Source of the DNA: JBMHDW01 sp049889175
GTDB taxonomy: Bacteria > Pseudomonadota > Gammaproteobacteria > Comchoanobacterales > Comchoanobacteraceae
Direction: 5' to 3'
NCBI GenBank assembly: GCA_049889175.1
Contig: JBMHDW010000012.1
Coordinates: forward strand, 62,001 to 126,000
Length of the DNA: 64,000 nt
How positions within the stretch are numbered: the first letter of the stretch is position 1; the number at the start of each line of letters is the position of its first letter. The notes beneath the pieces were generated by a model that was not told the DNA's origin, ran no database searches, and worked only from the letters and a program-made list of their open reading frames with translations. A program made the translations under genes and the position numbers. Positions 7,877-16,168 of the stretch are shown here, piece by piece.

Positions 7877-9636
7877 AGCAGTTAAAAAGAAAGTCGTTTG
7901 ACGCAATCATTATTGGTGGCGGTGGTTCTGGATTAAGGTGTGCTCTTGAGCTTGCTAGTAGTGGATACCATACGGCTGTTATTTCGAAAGTGTTTCCCAC
8001 AAGATCTCACACAGTGGCTGCGCAAGGCGGTATTAATGCAGCCCTTGGCAACACTGATGGTGAGGATGATTGGCGCTGGCATATGTACGACACCATCATG
8101 GGCTCTGACTTTTTAGGAGACCAAGATGCCATTGAGTATATGTGTTCCCAAGCACCTGATACCGTTATTGAACTTGAAAACATGGGTATGCCTTTTAGCC
8201 GCAATAAAAATGGTAAAATTTACCAGCGTGCTTTTGGTGGTCAAACCAAAGCATTTGGTGGCGATCTTGTTCATCGAACCTGTTGCGCTGCTGATAGGAC
8301 CGGACACGCGATGCTACACACCCTGTATCAGCAAAATATTGCCGCTAATACTGTATTTTTAGATGAGTGGTATGTTGTTGATATGGTGCGAAATGCGAAG
8401 CACCAGGTTGTCGGTGTTATTGCTATTGAGATACAATCTGGCGATCGCTATTACATCGAAGCTAAGTGTGTTATGTTAGCCACTGGTGGTGCGGGTCGAA
8501 TATTCAAACAAAGTACCAATGCTTACACCTGTACTGGTGATGGTTTGGGCATGATCTATCGACAGAACTTACCACTACAAGATATGGAAATGTGGCAATT
8601 TCACCCAACAGGTATTTATGGCGTTGGTGTACTCATTACAGAAGGGGCTCGCGGAGAAGGTGGTTATTTGCTCAATAGCGAGGGTGAGCGTTTTATGGAG
8701 CGATATGCACCACACCTGAAGGACTTATCTTGTCGTGATGTGGTTTCAAGATGCTCTATGATGGAAATTAACGCAGGTCGAGGATGTGGGCCTAAAAAAG
8801 ACCACGTGTTACTACAGGTAAGCCATTTAGATGATGATGTGGTCCTCAAAAAATTGCCTGGCATTACTGACTTAGCTAAAACCTTCTCAGGCGTTGATGC
8901 TACCAAAGAAGCCATTCCAGTTGTGCCCACATGCCACTATATGATGGGCGGTATTCCGACCAATGCTTTAGGGCAAGTGATTGATTTCAATAATGGTCAA
9001 GATCATATTGTTGAAGGGCTCTATGCTGGTGGTGAATGTGCTAATGTGTCAGTACATGGTGCTAATCGATTGGGAGCAAACTCATTACTTGATATTGTGG
9101 TATTTGGTCGTGCCTCTGGAAAGCAGATGAAAGAAACACTCGACGGAGGTTATTCAGCACAAGCAGCTACTGAAGATGATATTGCAGCTGGTATGAAGCG
9201 TTTACTTCATTGGGATTCACAAGATAATGGCCGATCAGTTCACGAAGTTCGAACAGATCTTCAAGATGCCATGCAAGCACATTTTGGTGTTTTCCGTGAA
9301 GAAAATAGTATGAAAGAAGGATTGGTTAAAATTCAACAATTGGGTGAGTCACTTCAAGAGGCAAGATTAACTGATCACAGCAAGGCATTTAACACCGCAA
9401 GAATTGAGGCCCTTGAATTGGATAACCTATATGCGACGGCACATACGACTGCTATTGCCGCGCTAAGCCGAAAGGAATCACGAGGAGCTCATGCGCGTGT
9501 TGATTATCCTGATAGGGATGATCAAGAGTGGCACTGTCATTCTATTGTAACACAGGATGAGCGCTTACAGAAGCGGCCAGTCAATATGCAGCCGAAGCAA
9601 GTTGACCCAATTGCGCTAAAAGCACGGGAGCAATAA
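7873..9636 (+). CDS. sdhA: Succinate dehydrogenase flavoprotein subunit
   Basis: Catalytic subunit that oxidises succinate to fumarate. 587 aa with the FAD-binding GGGGSGLR near residue 15, the covalent flavin His46 in RSHTVAAQGG, the substrate-site HPTGIYGVG region, and VHGANRLGANSL near the C-terminal half. Length and all major motifs are normal. The start ATG overlaps the sdhD stop by 4 nt and the stop overlaps sdhB by 1 nt (TAATG). Confidence 0.98.
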   Translation: MKQLKRKSFDAIIIGGGGSGLRCALELASSGYHTAVISKVFPTRSHTVAAQGGINAALGNTDGEDDWRWHMYDTIMGSDFLGDQDAIEYMCSQAPDTVIELENMGMPFSRNKNGKIYQRAFGGQTKAFGGDLVHRTCCAADRTGHAMLHTLYQQNIAANTVFLDEWYVVDMVRNAKHQVVGVIAIEIQSGDRYYIEAKCVMLATGGAGRIFKQSTNAYTCTGDGLGMIYRQNLPLQDMEMWQFHPTGIYGVGVLITEGARGEGGYLLNSEGERFMERYAPHLKDLSCRDVVSRCSMMEINAGRGCGPKKDHVLLQVSHLDDDVVLKKLPGITDLAKTFSGVDATKEAIPVVPTCHYMMGGIPTNALGQVIDFNNGQDHIVEGLYAGGECANVSVHGANRLGANSLLDIVVFGRASGKQMKETLDGGYSAQAATEDDIAAGMKRLLHWDSQDNGRSVHEVRTDLQDAMQAHFGVFREENSMKEGLVKIQQLGESLQEARLTDHSKAFNTARIEALELDNLYATAHTTAIAALSRKESRGAHARVDYPDRDDQEWHCHSIVTQDERLQKRPVNMQPKQVDPIALKAREQ

Positions 9637-10349
9637 TGGAATTTTCGATTTACCGATATGATCCGGATAAAGATCAAAAACCATATTATCAATCATTCAA
9701 ATTTGAGCGAAAAGAGGTTACAGGACAGATGGTGCTGGATGCATTAGAGTACCTAAAAACACTTGATTCAACATTAACATTTCGCCGCTCATGTGGTGGC
9801 GGTGTTTGTGGCTCTGACGGCATGAACATCAATGGGGTTAATGGGCTTGCGTGTCAAACCAACCTTGATGAGTTGCCCAGTAAAGTTATCATCAGACCTC
9901 TACCTGGTATGCCTGTTATTCGTGATCTTGTTGTTGATCAAGAGCAGTTTTTCAAGCAGTATCGTGCAATTAACCCTTATGTTGTGAGTGATAAGAAGGC
10001 GCCCAAAGAAGGCGAGCACATACAGTCTCCAGAGCAAAGAGATCAGCTTGATGGCCTTTATGAATGCATTTTATGTGCATGTTGTTCATCGTCATGTCCC
10101 TCCTATTGGTGGAATCCAGAAAAGTTCATTGGGCCTGCTGGATTATTGGCAGCATGTCGATTTATTTTGGATTCTAGAGATACCCGTACGGATGTTAGGT
10201 TAGATCAATTAATGGACCTATATCAACTTTACCGATGTCGATCCATTATGAATTGTGCCTCAGTATGCCCTAAAGGGTTAAACCCATCTCAAGCGATTGC
10301 GCATATTCGGGGAAAAATCAATCAAAAGGTTTTAAGTAATGGAAGCTAA
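9636..10349 (+). CDS. sdhB: Succinate dehydrogenase iron-sulfur subunit
   Basis: Carries electrons from the flavin to quinone. 237 aa with the [2Fe-2S] motif SCGGGVCGSDGM...GLAC, then CILCACCSSSCPSYWW and CRSIMNCASVCPKGLNP for the [4Fe-4S] and [3Fe-4S] clusters. The usual SCREGVCGSD reads SCGGGVCGSD here; the cysteines are intact. Its 3' end overlaps the sucA start by 11 nt, tying complex II to the 2-oxoglutarate dehydrogenase genes in one transcript. Confidence 0.97.
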   Translation: MEFSIYRYDPDKDQKPYYQSFKFERKEVTGQMVLDALEYLKTLDSTLTFRRSCGGGVCGSDGMNINGVNGLACQTNLDELPSKVIIRPLPGMPVIRDLVVDQEQFFKQYRAINPYVVSDKKAPKEGEHIQSPEQRDQLDGLYECILCACCSSSCPSYWWNPEKFIGPAGLLAACRFILDSRDTRTDVRLDQLMDLYQLYRCRSIMNCASVCPKGLNPSQAIAHIRGKINQKVLSNGS

Positions 10350-12975
10350 TCAATACAAAAAGATGAAGCAATCTGATTTTTTAGGTCAGTTGCCATTGGA
10401 TGCACTTGAAGAGATGTACCAAATATGGCTTCAAAACCCTGATGCTGTTGGGCCTGGATGGAAGCACTATTTTGAGTATAGTGCACAGACAGGTGCGATT
10501 GGGGTCTTGGATGAAACAAGACAGAGTATGCAAAGTGATGTGTTGCAGTCAGGAACATTAGATGCCAGCGTTCAGCACCGTCCTGAAATCGATAACAAAG
10601 CTATTAATCCTTTATCTGAGAAGAAAAACACATCTACTATTGGTTTTGAATATTTCCATATTGATGATGCAGCAAAACGTCAATGGTGGTCCAATGCAGC
10701 CAAACAACCAATACCAAAGTTTAATAAGAATGAGGCGCTTGCAGCTTATCAAAAGTTATTTTCTGCTGCCGAACTTGAACGTTACTTGGGCAGTCAGTTC
10801 GTTGGTCAAAAGCGGTTTTCTCTTGAGGGAAATGAATCATTAATTTATTGTCTTGACCGTTTGTTATGTCAATTAGCACAAGCATCGTATAAAGATATCG
10901 TTCTTGGTATGGCACATCGTGGACGCTTAAATGTTATGATTAATACATTGGGTATGCCCGTTAAAGACTTAGTAAATATGTTTCGTGGTGATCATCATCA
11001 TGATGAAACTACAGGCGATGTGAAGTATCATTTAGGCTATTCATCTGATGTGCATATCAATAATGAAGATTTGCACGTTTCTCTTGCTTGTAATCCATCG
11101 CATCTTGAAAGTATTGCACCAGTTGTATTGGGAAATGTTCGTGCACGTCAGGATATGGTTGACCAGTCGATTGCCTCATTACATTCAGCGGGAATCATCA
11201 TCCATGGTGATGCGGCTGTCATGGGGCAAGGTGTTGTATTTGAGACCAGTAATCTTAGTCGGCTAAAAGGTTACGATGTTGGTGGCACAATTCATATTGT
11301 TGTGAACAACCAAATTGGGTTTACTACAGATCCAGATGACTCACGCTCAACCACTTATTGTACTGCAGTCGCACGTGCATTCGAATGCCCGATAATGCAT
11401 GTAAATGGTAATGATATTGAAGCCGTTCGTCATGCAGCAGCACTTGCTTCACAATACAAGACTGAATTTAATGAAGACGTATTTATTGATTTGATTGGTT
11501 TTAGACGCTTTGGCCATAACGAGGCAGATGACCCAACATTTACCCAACCTATCATGTATCAAAATATTCATGGGCAAGATAGTGTTGATAAAGTCTTTAA
11601 GCAACATATTGAAAAACTGTGCGATAGTGAAGACTTAAACCAAATAGAGCATAATATTAAAATGGCCATACGATCTGGTGAGGTGATTCCAAAACTATCT
11701 GAATTGAAGTTATCTGCAAGACAGAAAATGTGGCAAGATTACACCACACAAGTTGATTTATTGGAAAATGCGTCTATAACCATATCCAATGAGACGGTAG
11801 ATACACTTCGTGCATTAATGGTTCCACCATTGCCAGAGGGTTTTTCGCCACACCGACAAGTCACTAAGCTAATGGAACATCGTCAATCTATGATGCAGGG
11901 TCAAGAGGGTATTAATTGGGCACTTGGTGAGGCTATTGGAATGACGGTCTTATTGATGGATGGTTATAACATTCGTATGGCGGGGCAAGATGTTCAACGC
12001 GGAACTTTTTCACAGCGCCATGCTTGTTATCATGATCAAAAAACCAATGCACAGTTTTGGCCGGTTAAGGCCTCACTAAAGCAGCTTGACGGTACTGGGG
12101 AATTAGCATTATATAATTCACCATTATCTGAGTTTGCTTGCTTAGGCTTTGAGTATGGTTATTCTGAAACACATCCCAAAACACTGACTATATGGGAGGC
12201 TCAATTCGGTGATTTTGCCAATGGTGCACAAATTATTATTGATCAATTCATTACATCGGGTTGGCAGAAATGGAAGCGAATGAGTGGATTGGTTATGATG
12301 TTGCCTCATGGTTATGAAGGACAAGGGCCAGAGCATTCTTCAGCAAGACTTGAGCGTTATTTACAGCTATGTGCACAGCAAAATATTCAAGTAACAATGC
12401 CGTCAACACCTGCCCAAATTGGGCTTTTATTAATTCGTCAAATGAAACGTGGTGTTAGAAAACCACTGATCATTATGACACCCAAAAGCTTGCTAAGACA
12501 TCCAAAAGCAGTTTCCACATGGGAAGATTTTTCAAATCAGCCATTTAAGCGAGTTCTCTTCGACAAGGCCTTAAATGAAAGTGCTCAGCGTATCGTTTTT
12601 TGTAGTGGTAAAGTTTATTATGATCTACAGGCATGTGTAGAAGAACACGACTTAAAGAATGTTGCGATCGTAAGGTTAGAACAGCTATATCCTTTTCCAT
12701 ATGAAGAGCTTGGTGAATTAGAACATAGATGGTCACCAGATGCTGAATTAATATGGTGTCAAGAAGAGCCTATTAATCAAGGAAGCTGGTCTTTTGTTCG
12801 ACCTAAATTCAAGCGCGCTTTTCAAAAAAAATGGCTGTTCTATTATGCTGGGAGAAGCGCTTCAGCAGCACCAGCAGTTGGTTACATGGCACGACATAAA
12901 AGTGAACAAGAAATGCTTGTTAAGCAAGCATTAGGTATTATTGATAATCCATATAAGGAGACAACTCATGACTGA
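10339..12975 (+). CDS. sucA: 2-oxoglutarate dehydrogenase E1 component
   Basis: Thiamine-diphosphate enzyme that decarboxylates 2-oxoglutarate and passes the succinyl group to E2. 878 aa, somewhat shorter than the ~930 of E. coli. The N-terminus FLGQLPLDALEEMYQIWLQN matches the E2-binding leader. MAHRGRLNVM, IHGDAAVMGQGVV and HIVVNNQIGFTT mark the thiamine site, and GTFSQRHACYHDQ the central transketolase-like domain. It overlaps sdhB upstream and sucB downstream. Confidence 0.97.
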   Translation: MEANQYKKMKQSDFLGQLPLDALEEMYQIWLQNPDAVGPGWKHYFEYSAQTGAIGVLDETRQSMQSDVLQSGTLDASVQHRPEIDNKAINPLSEKKNTSTIGFEYFHIDDAAKRQWWSNAAKQPIPKFNKNEALAAYQKLFSAAELERYLGSQFVGQKRFSLEGNESLIYCLDRLLCQLAQASYKDIVLGMAHRGRLNVMINTLGMPVKDLVNMFRGDHHHDETTGDVKYHLGYSSDVHINNEDLHVSLACNPSHLESIAPVVLGNVRARQDMVDQSIASLHSAGIIIHGDAAVMGQGVVFETSNLSRLKGYDVGGTIHIVVNNQIGFTTDPDDSRSTTYCTAVARAFECPIMHVNGNDIEAVRHAAALASQYKTEFNEDVFIDLIGFRRFGHNEADDPTFTQPIMYQNIHGQDSVDKVFKQHIEKLCDSEDLNQIEHNIKMAIRSGEVIPKLSELKLSARQKMWQDYTTQVDLLENASITISNETVDTLRALMVPPLPEGFSPHRQVTKLMEHRQSMMQGQEGINWALGEAIGMTVLLMDGYNIRMAGQDVQRGTFSQRHACYHDQKTNAQFWPVKASLKQLDGTGELALYNSPLSEFACLGFEYGYSETHPKTLTIWEAQFGDFANGAQIIIDQFITSGWQKWKRMSGLVMMLPHGYEGQGPEHSSARLERYLQLCAQQNIQVTMPSTPAQIGLLLIRQMKRGVRKPLIIMTPKSLLRHPKAVSTWEDFSNQPFKRVLFDKALNESAQRIVFCSGKVYYDLQACVEEHDLKNVAIVRLEQLYPFPYEELGELEHRWSPDAELIWCQEEPINQGSWSFVRPKFKRAFQKKWLFYYAGRSASAAPAVGYMARHKSEQEMLVKQALGIIDNPYKETTHD

Positions 12976-14115
12976 GCAACAAATTAAAACACCTATTCTT
13001 CCAGAAAGTGTCACTGAAGCTGTAGTTGCTTCAGTGAAGTCAAATGTGGGCAGTATTATCACAGAAAATGCTGTATTATTTGAATTAGAAACCGACAAAG
13101 TAATGCTGGAAGTAGTTGCTCCTGAAGGTTTGAAATTAACACAAATTCTTGTTAAAGAAGGTGAGTCAGTTACTTCGGACCAGGTGCTTGCCCATTATGA
13201 AGCTGCTGATGCAACAGCTGCTTCTGAGAAGACCACAACGAATGACCAACCAAAACAAGAAGAGCAAAAAAAGGATGCACAAGTTTCATCTGTGCCACAC
13301 CAAGGACCAGCTGTTAGGAGCTTACTGAATGAGCTTGGTCGTAATGATTTGGCTACCCAACCTGGAACGGGTAGGGGGGGACGTTTAACGACAGAAGATG
13401 TTCAGCGTCTTGCATCCGACAATACAGAGCGTGTTCCTATGAGTCCGCTACGCAAGACCATAGCAAAACGTCTTGTTGAAGTTCAGCAAAACAGCGCTAT
13501 CTTAACCACATTCAATGAAGTGAATATGAAGCCAATTATGGATTTGAGATCACAGCATAAGGATCAATTTCAAAAGAAGCATGGTGTAAAACTTGGTTTT
13601 ATGTCCTTCTTTGTAAGGGCGTGTTCACATGCGCTAAAGCAATATCCTGATGTTAACGCATCTATTGATGATGTCGACTTAGTTTATCACAGACACCATA
13701 GTATTGGTATTGCAGTATCAGCCCCTAGAGGACTTATGGTACCAGTATTGCAACACTGCCAAGAGATGAATATGGCTGAGATAGAACTCAATATTAAACA
13801 GTATGCTGAAAAAGCAAGAGATAATAAACTGACACTTGAAGAAATGCAAGGTGGCACATTCTCTATCACGAATGGTGGTGTTTTTGGATCAATGTTATCA
13901 ACCCCCATACTGAATCCACCTCAAAGTGCTATATTAGGTATGCATAATATTGTTGAAAGAGTCATTGTAGAGAACGGTGAGATGGTAATAAGACCAATGA
14001 TGTACCTAGCATTATCCTATGATCATCTATTATTGATGGCTCAACATCGGTTAGATTTTTAGTTGCGGTAAAAGAGTACTTAGAAAACCCAGCAATGTTA
14101 CTATTGGATTTATAA
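12968..14115 (+). pseudogene. sucB: 2-oxoglutarate dehydrogenase E2 (sucB), apparent frameshift in catalytic motif
   Basis: Dihydrolipoyl succinyltransferase. It has a lipoyl domain with the ELETDKVMLEV lysine (residues 1-75), a linker, an E1/E3-binding domain (about 115-155, TQPGTGRGGRLTTEDV) and the catalytic domain. The ATG at 12968 is the start. The frame reads normally to SYDH (His353, codon 14024-14026) and then shifts, ending after 11 unrelated residues at 14062. From 14029 the other frame reads IIDGSTSVRFLVAVKEYLENPAMLLLDL and stops at 14115, which is the normal family C-terminus. One missing base at 14027-14028 (CAT C.T ATT) restores HRIIDG, the catalytic motif. The restored stop abuts the sucC ribosome binding site (TAAGGAG). 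The cause is either a recent mutation or a sequencing/assembly error; all flanking genes are intact. A G7 run at 13374-13380 is in frame. Confidence 0.85.
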
Positions 14116-14124
14116 GGAGAAAAG

Positions 14125-15297
14125 ATGAATTTACATGAATATCAAGCGAAACAGTTACTCGAGCGCTACAAAATTACAGTGCCAGAGGGTCATGTTGTTG
14201 CCACACCTGAAGAGGCAACAACAATATTTCAACAATTAGGAACAGACAGAGTTGTGCTAAAAGCACAGGTCCACGCTGGTGGTCGCGGAAAAGCAGGTGG
14301 TGTACGCATTATTGATAATAAACCTGAATTGGTGAATATTTGTAAAGAAATGCTTGGCACCTATTTAGTCACCAAGCAAACAGACGAAAAAGGCCAACTG
14401 ATCAACCATATCCTCCTTGAAGCACCTGTGGATATTGAGCGAGAGCTTTATCTGTCAATACTAGTTGATCGAAACGAGCAATGTATGACAGTTATGGCAT
14501 CTGCTGAAGGTGGTATGGATATTGAAGAGGTTGCAGAATCTACTCCAGAAAAGATACTGAAATTCAGTATTGATCCAATGATGGGCGTCACACCATTTCA
14601 ATGCAGGGCAATGGCTTATAAGCTTGGCTTAAAAGGAAAGCTTGTTAAGCAATTTACTCATTTTATTATCAATACATCAAAGTTAGTTCATGATAATGAT
14701 TTATGTCTTGTTGAAATGAACCCACTAGTTGTGACTCAATCCCAGCAGTTAATGTGTTTGGATGCAAAAATACAAGTTGATGATAATGCATTATATCGAC
14801 AGCCAATGATAAAAGATCTTCGTGATATTACACAAGAGAACCCAATGGAGAGCAGAGCAAAACAGTGGGAACTAAATTATGTAGCTTTGGATGGCGATAT
14901 TGGATGTATGGTTAATGGTGCTGGTTTGGCCATGGCAACCATGGATATGATTAAATTTCATGGTGGAAAACCAGCCAACTTTCTTGATGTTGGTGGTGGT
15001 GCAACGCAGGAGCGTGTCACTGAGGCCTTTAAAATCATTACCAGTGATAAAAATGTAAGCACTATTTTGATTAATATATTCGGTGGTATTGTTCGCTGTG
15101 ATTTAATTGCAGAAGGCATTATTGGTGCACTAGCTGACATTGAAACTGACATTCCAGTTGTGGTTCGACTTGAAGGTAATAAAGCAGAAGAAGGGGCGCA
15201 AAAATTAGCCGAAAGTGGTCTAAATATTGTTACAGCAATAGGTTTAAGTAGTGCTGCAGAGCTGGCTGTGCAAAAAGCTAAATTGGAGGAAAAATGA
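14125..15297 (+). CDS. sucC: Succinyl-CoA synthetase beta subunit (ADP-forming)
   Basis: Forms succinate and ATP/GTP from succinyl-CoA with SucD. 390 aa: ATP-grasp N-terminal domain (MNLHEYQAKQLLERY, KAQVHAGGRGKAGG) and C-terminal CoA-ligase domain (INIFGGIVRCDLIAEGI). AAGGAG lies 6 nt before the ATG. It overlaps sucD by 4 nt. Normal length and motifs. Confidence 0.98.
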   Translation: MNLHEYQAKQLLERYKITVPEGHVVATPEEATTIFQQLGTDRVVLKAQVHAGGRGKAGGVRIIDNKPELVNICKEMLGTYLVTKQTDEKGQLINHILLEAPVDIERELYLSILVDRNEQCMTVMASAEGGMDIEEVAESTPEKILKFSIDPMMGVTPFQCRAMAYKLGLKGKLVKQFTHFIINTSKLVHDNDLCLVEMNPLVVTQSQQLMCLDAKIQVDDNALYRQPMIKDLRDITQENPMESRAKQWELNYVALDGDIGCMVNGAGLAMATMDMIKFHGGKPANFLDVGGGATQERVTEAFKIITSDKNVSTILINIFGGIVRCDLIAEGIIGALADIETDIPVVVRLEGNKAEEGAQKLAESGLNIVTAIGLSSAAELAVQKAKLEEK

Positions 15298-16160
15298 GTA
15301 TTTTAATTAATGATCAGACACGCGTTTTAGTGCAAGGTTTTACGGGGCGGAATGGTACCGATCATAGTCAGCAGATGATTGAGTATGGCACTAAAATTGT
15401 TGGTGGTGTCACACCTGAAAAAGGTGGTCAAATTCACTTAGGTAAGCCAGTATTCAACACAGTAAGTGATTGTGTAGAAGCGACTGGTGCTACTGCATCG
15501 GTCATTTATGTGCCTGCACCATTTTGTGCAGATTCAATAATCGAAGCAGCAGATGCTGGTTTAGAGATAATCATTTGTATTACAGAAGGTGTACCTACAT
15601 TAGATATGATAAAAGTCAAACGCTATGTTGATGCTAAGGGCTGTACCTTAATTGGACCTAATTGCCCTGGTGTTATCTCACCTGAGCAATGTAAAATTGG
15701 TATTATGCCAGGCTATATTCATAAAAGAGGCCCTGTTGGTGTGGTGTCAAGATCAGGCACATTAACATACGAGGCTGTCAAACAACTTACTGAGCAGGGC
15801 ATCGGACAGTCAACATGTGTTGGTATTGGTGGTGACCAAATTCCTGGCACTAGTTTTACTGATGTTCTAAAATTATTTAATGAAGATCCAGAAACTGAAG
15901 CTATTGTTATGGTTGGTGAAATTGGTGGTACTGCAGAGGAAGAAGCAGCGATTTATTTGAGAGATCACTGTAAAAAACCTGTTGTATCGTTCATTGCTGG
16001 GTTAACTGCACCACCAGGGAAACGAATGGGACATGCCGGCGCAATCATTTCTGGTGGTAAAGGTGATGCACAGTCTAAAAAGAAAGCTCTTGAGGACTGT
16101 GGGATAAAAGTTGTTGATAATGCTTCACAAATAGGATATGCTATAAAAGAAGTTTTATAA
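15294..16160 (+). CDS. sucD: Succinyl-CoA synthetase alpha subunit
   Basis: 288 aa, normal for the family. The CoA-binding N-terminal region includes VLVQGFTGRNGTDHSQ, and the phosphohistidine is His247 in GKRMGHAGAI. It pairs with sucC (ATGA overlap). It is the last recognisable TCA-cycle gene of the operon. The next frame starts only 8 nt downstream, but a possible promoter for that gene lies inside the last codons of sucD. Confidence 0.98.
   Translation: MSILINDQTRVLVQGFTGRNGTDHSQQMIEYGTKIVGGVTPEKGGQIHLGKPVFNTVSDCVEATGATASVIYVPAPFCADSIIEAADAGLEIIICITEGVPTLDMIKVKRYVDAKGCTLIGPNCPGVISPEQCKIGIMPGYIHKRGPVGVVSRSGTLTYEAVKQLTEQGIGQSTCVGIGGDQIPGTSFTDVLKLFNEDPETEAIVMVGEIGGTAEEEAAIYLRDHCKKPVVSFIAGLTAPPGKRMGHAGAIISGGKGDAQSKKKALEDCGIKVVDNASQIGYAIKEVL
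16139..16147 (+). promoter_or_regulatory. Possible extended -10 promoter inside the end of sucD
   Basis: TGCTATAAA has the TGn extension directly before a near-consensus -10. The predicted start near 16154 would give a leader of about 15 nt for the 971-aa gene, which has no clear ribosome binding site. No -35 is visible. Confidence 0.35.
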
Positions 16161-16168
16161 AAAATACT

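Noticed and set aside
8126..8362. Overlapping out-of-frame ORFs inside sdhA, pyrG, mutL and other conserved genes
   Set aside because: They have no ribosome binding sites, no plausible composition, and lie entirely within well-conserved genes.
13374..13380. G7 run in sucB as a phase-variable tract
   Set aside because: It encodes the conserved GRGGR of the E1/E3-binding domain in the correct frame, so it is explained by the protein sequence; the frameshift lies about 650 nt downstream.
14024..14062. Programmed ribosomal frameshifting in sucB
   Set aside because: No slippery heptamer or strong downstream structure is seen at CAT CTA TTA TTG, and the E2 family is not known to use frameshifting. 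A simple base loss or sequence error is the better explanation.
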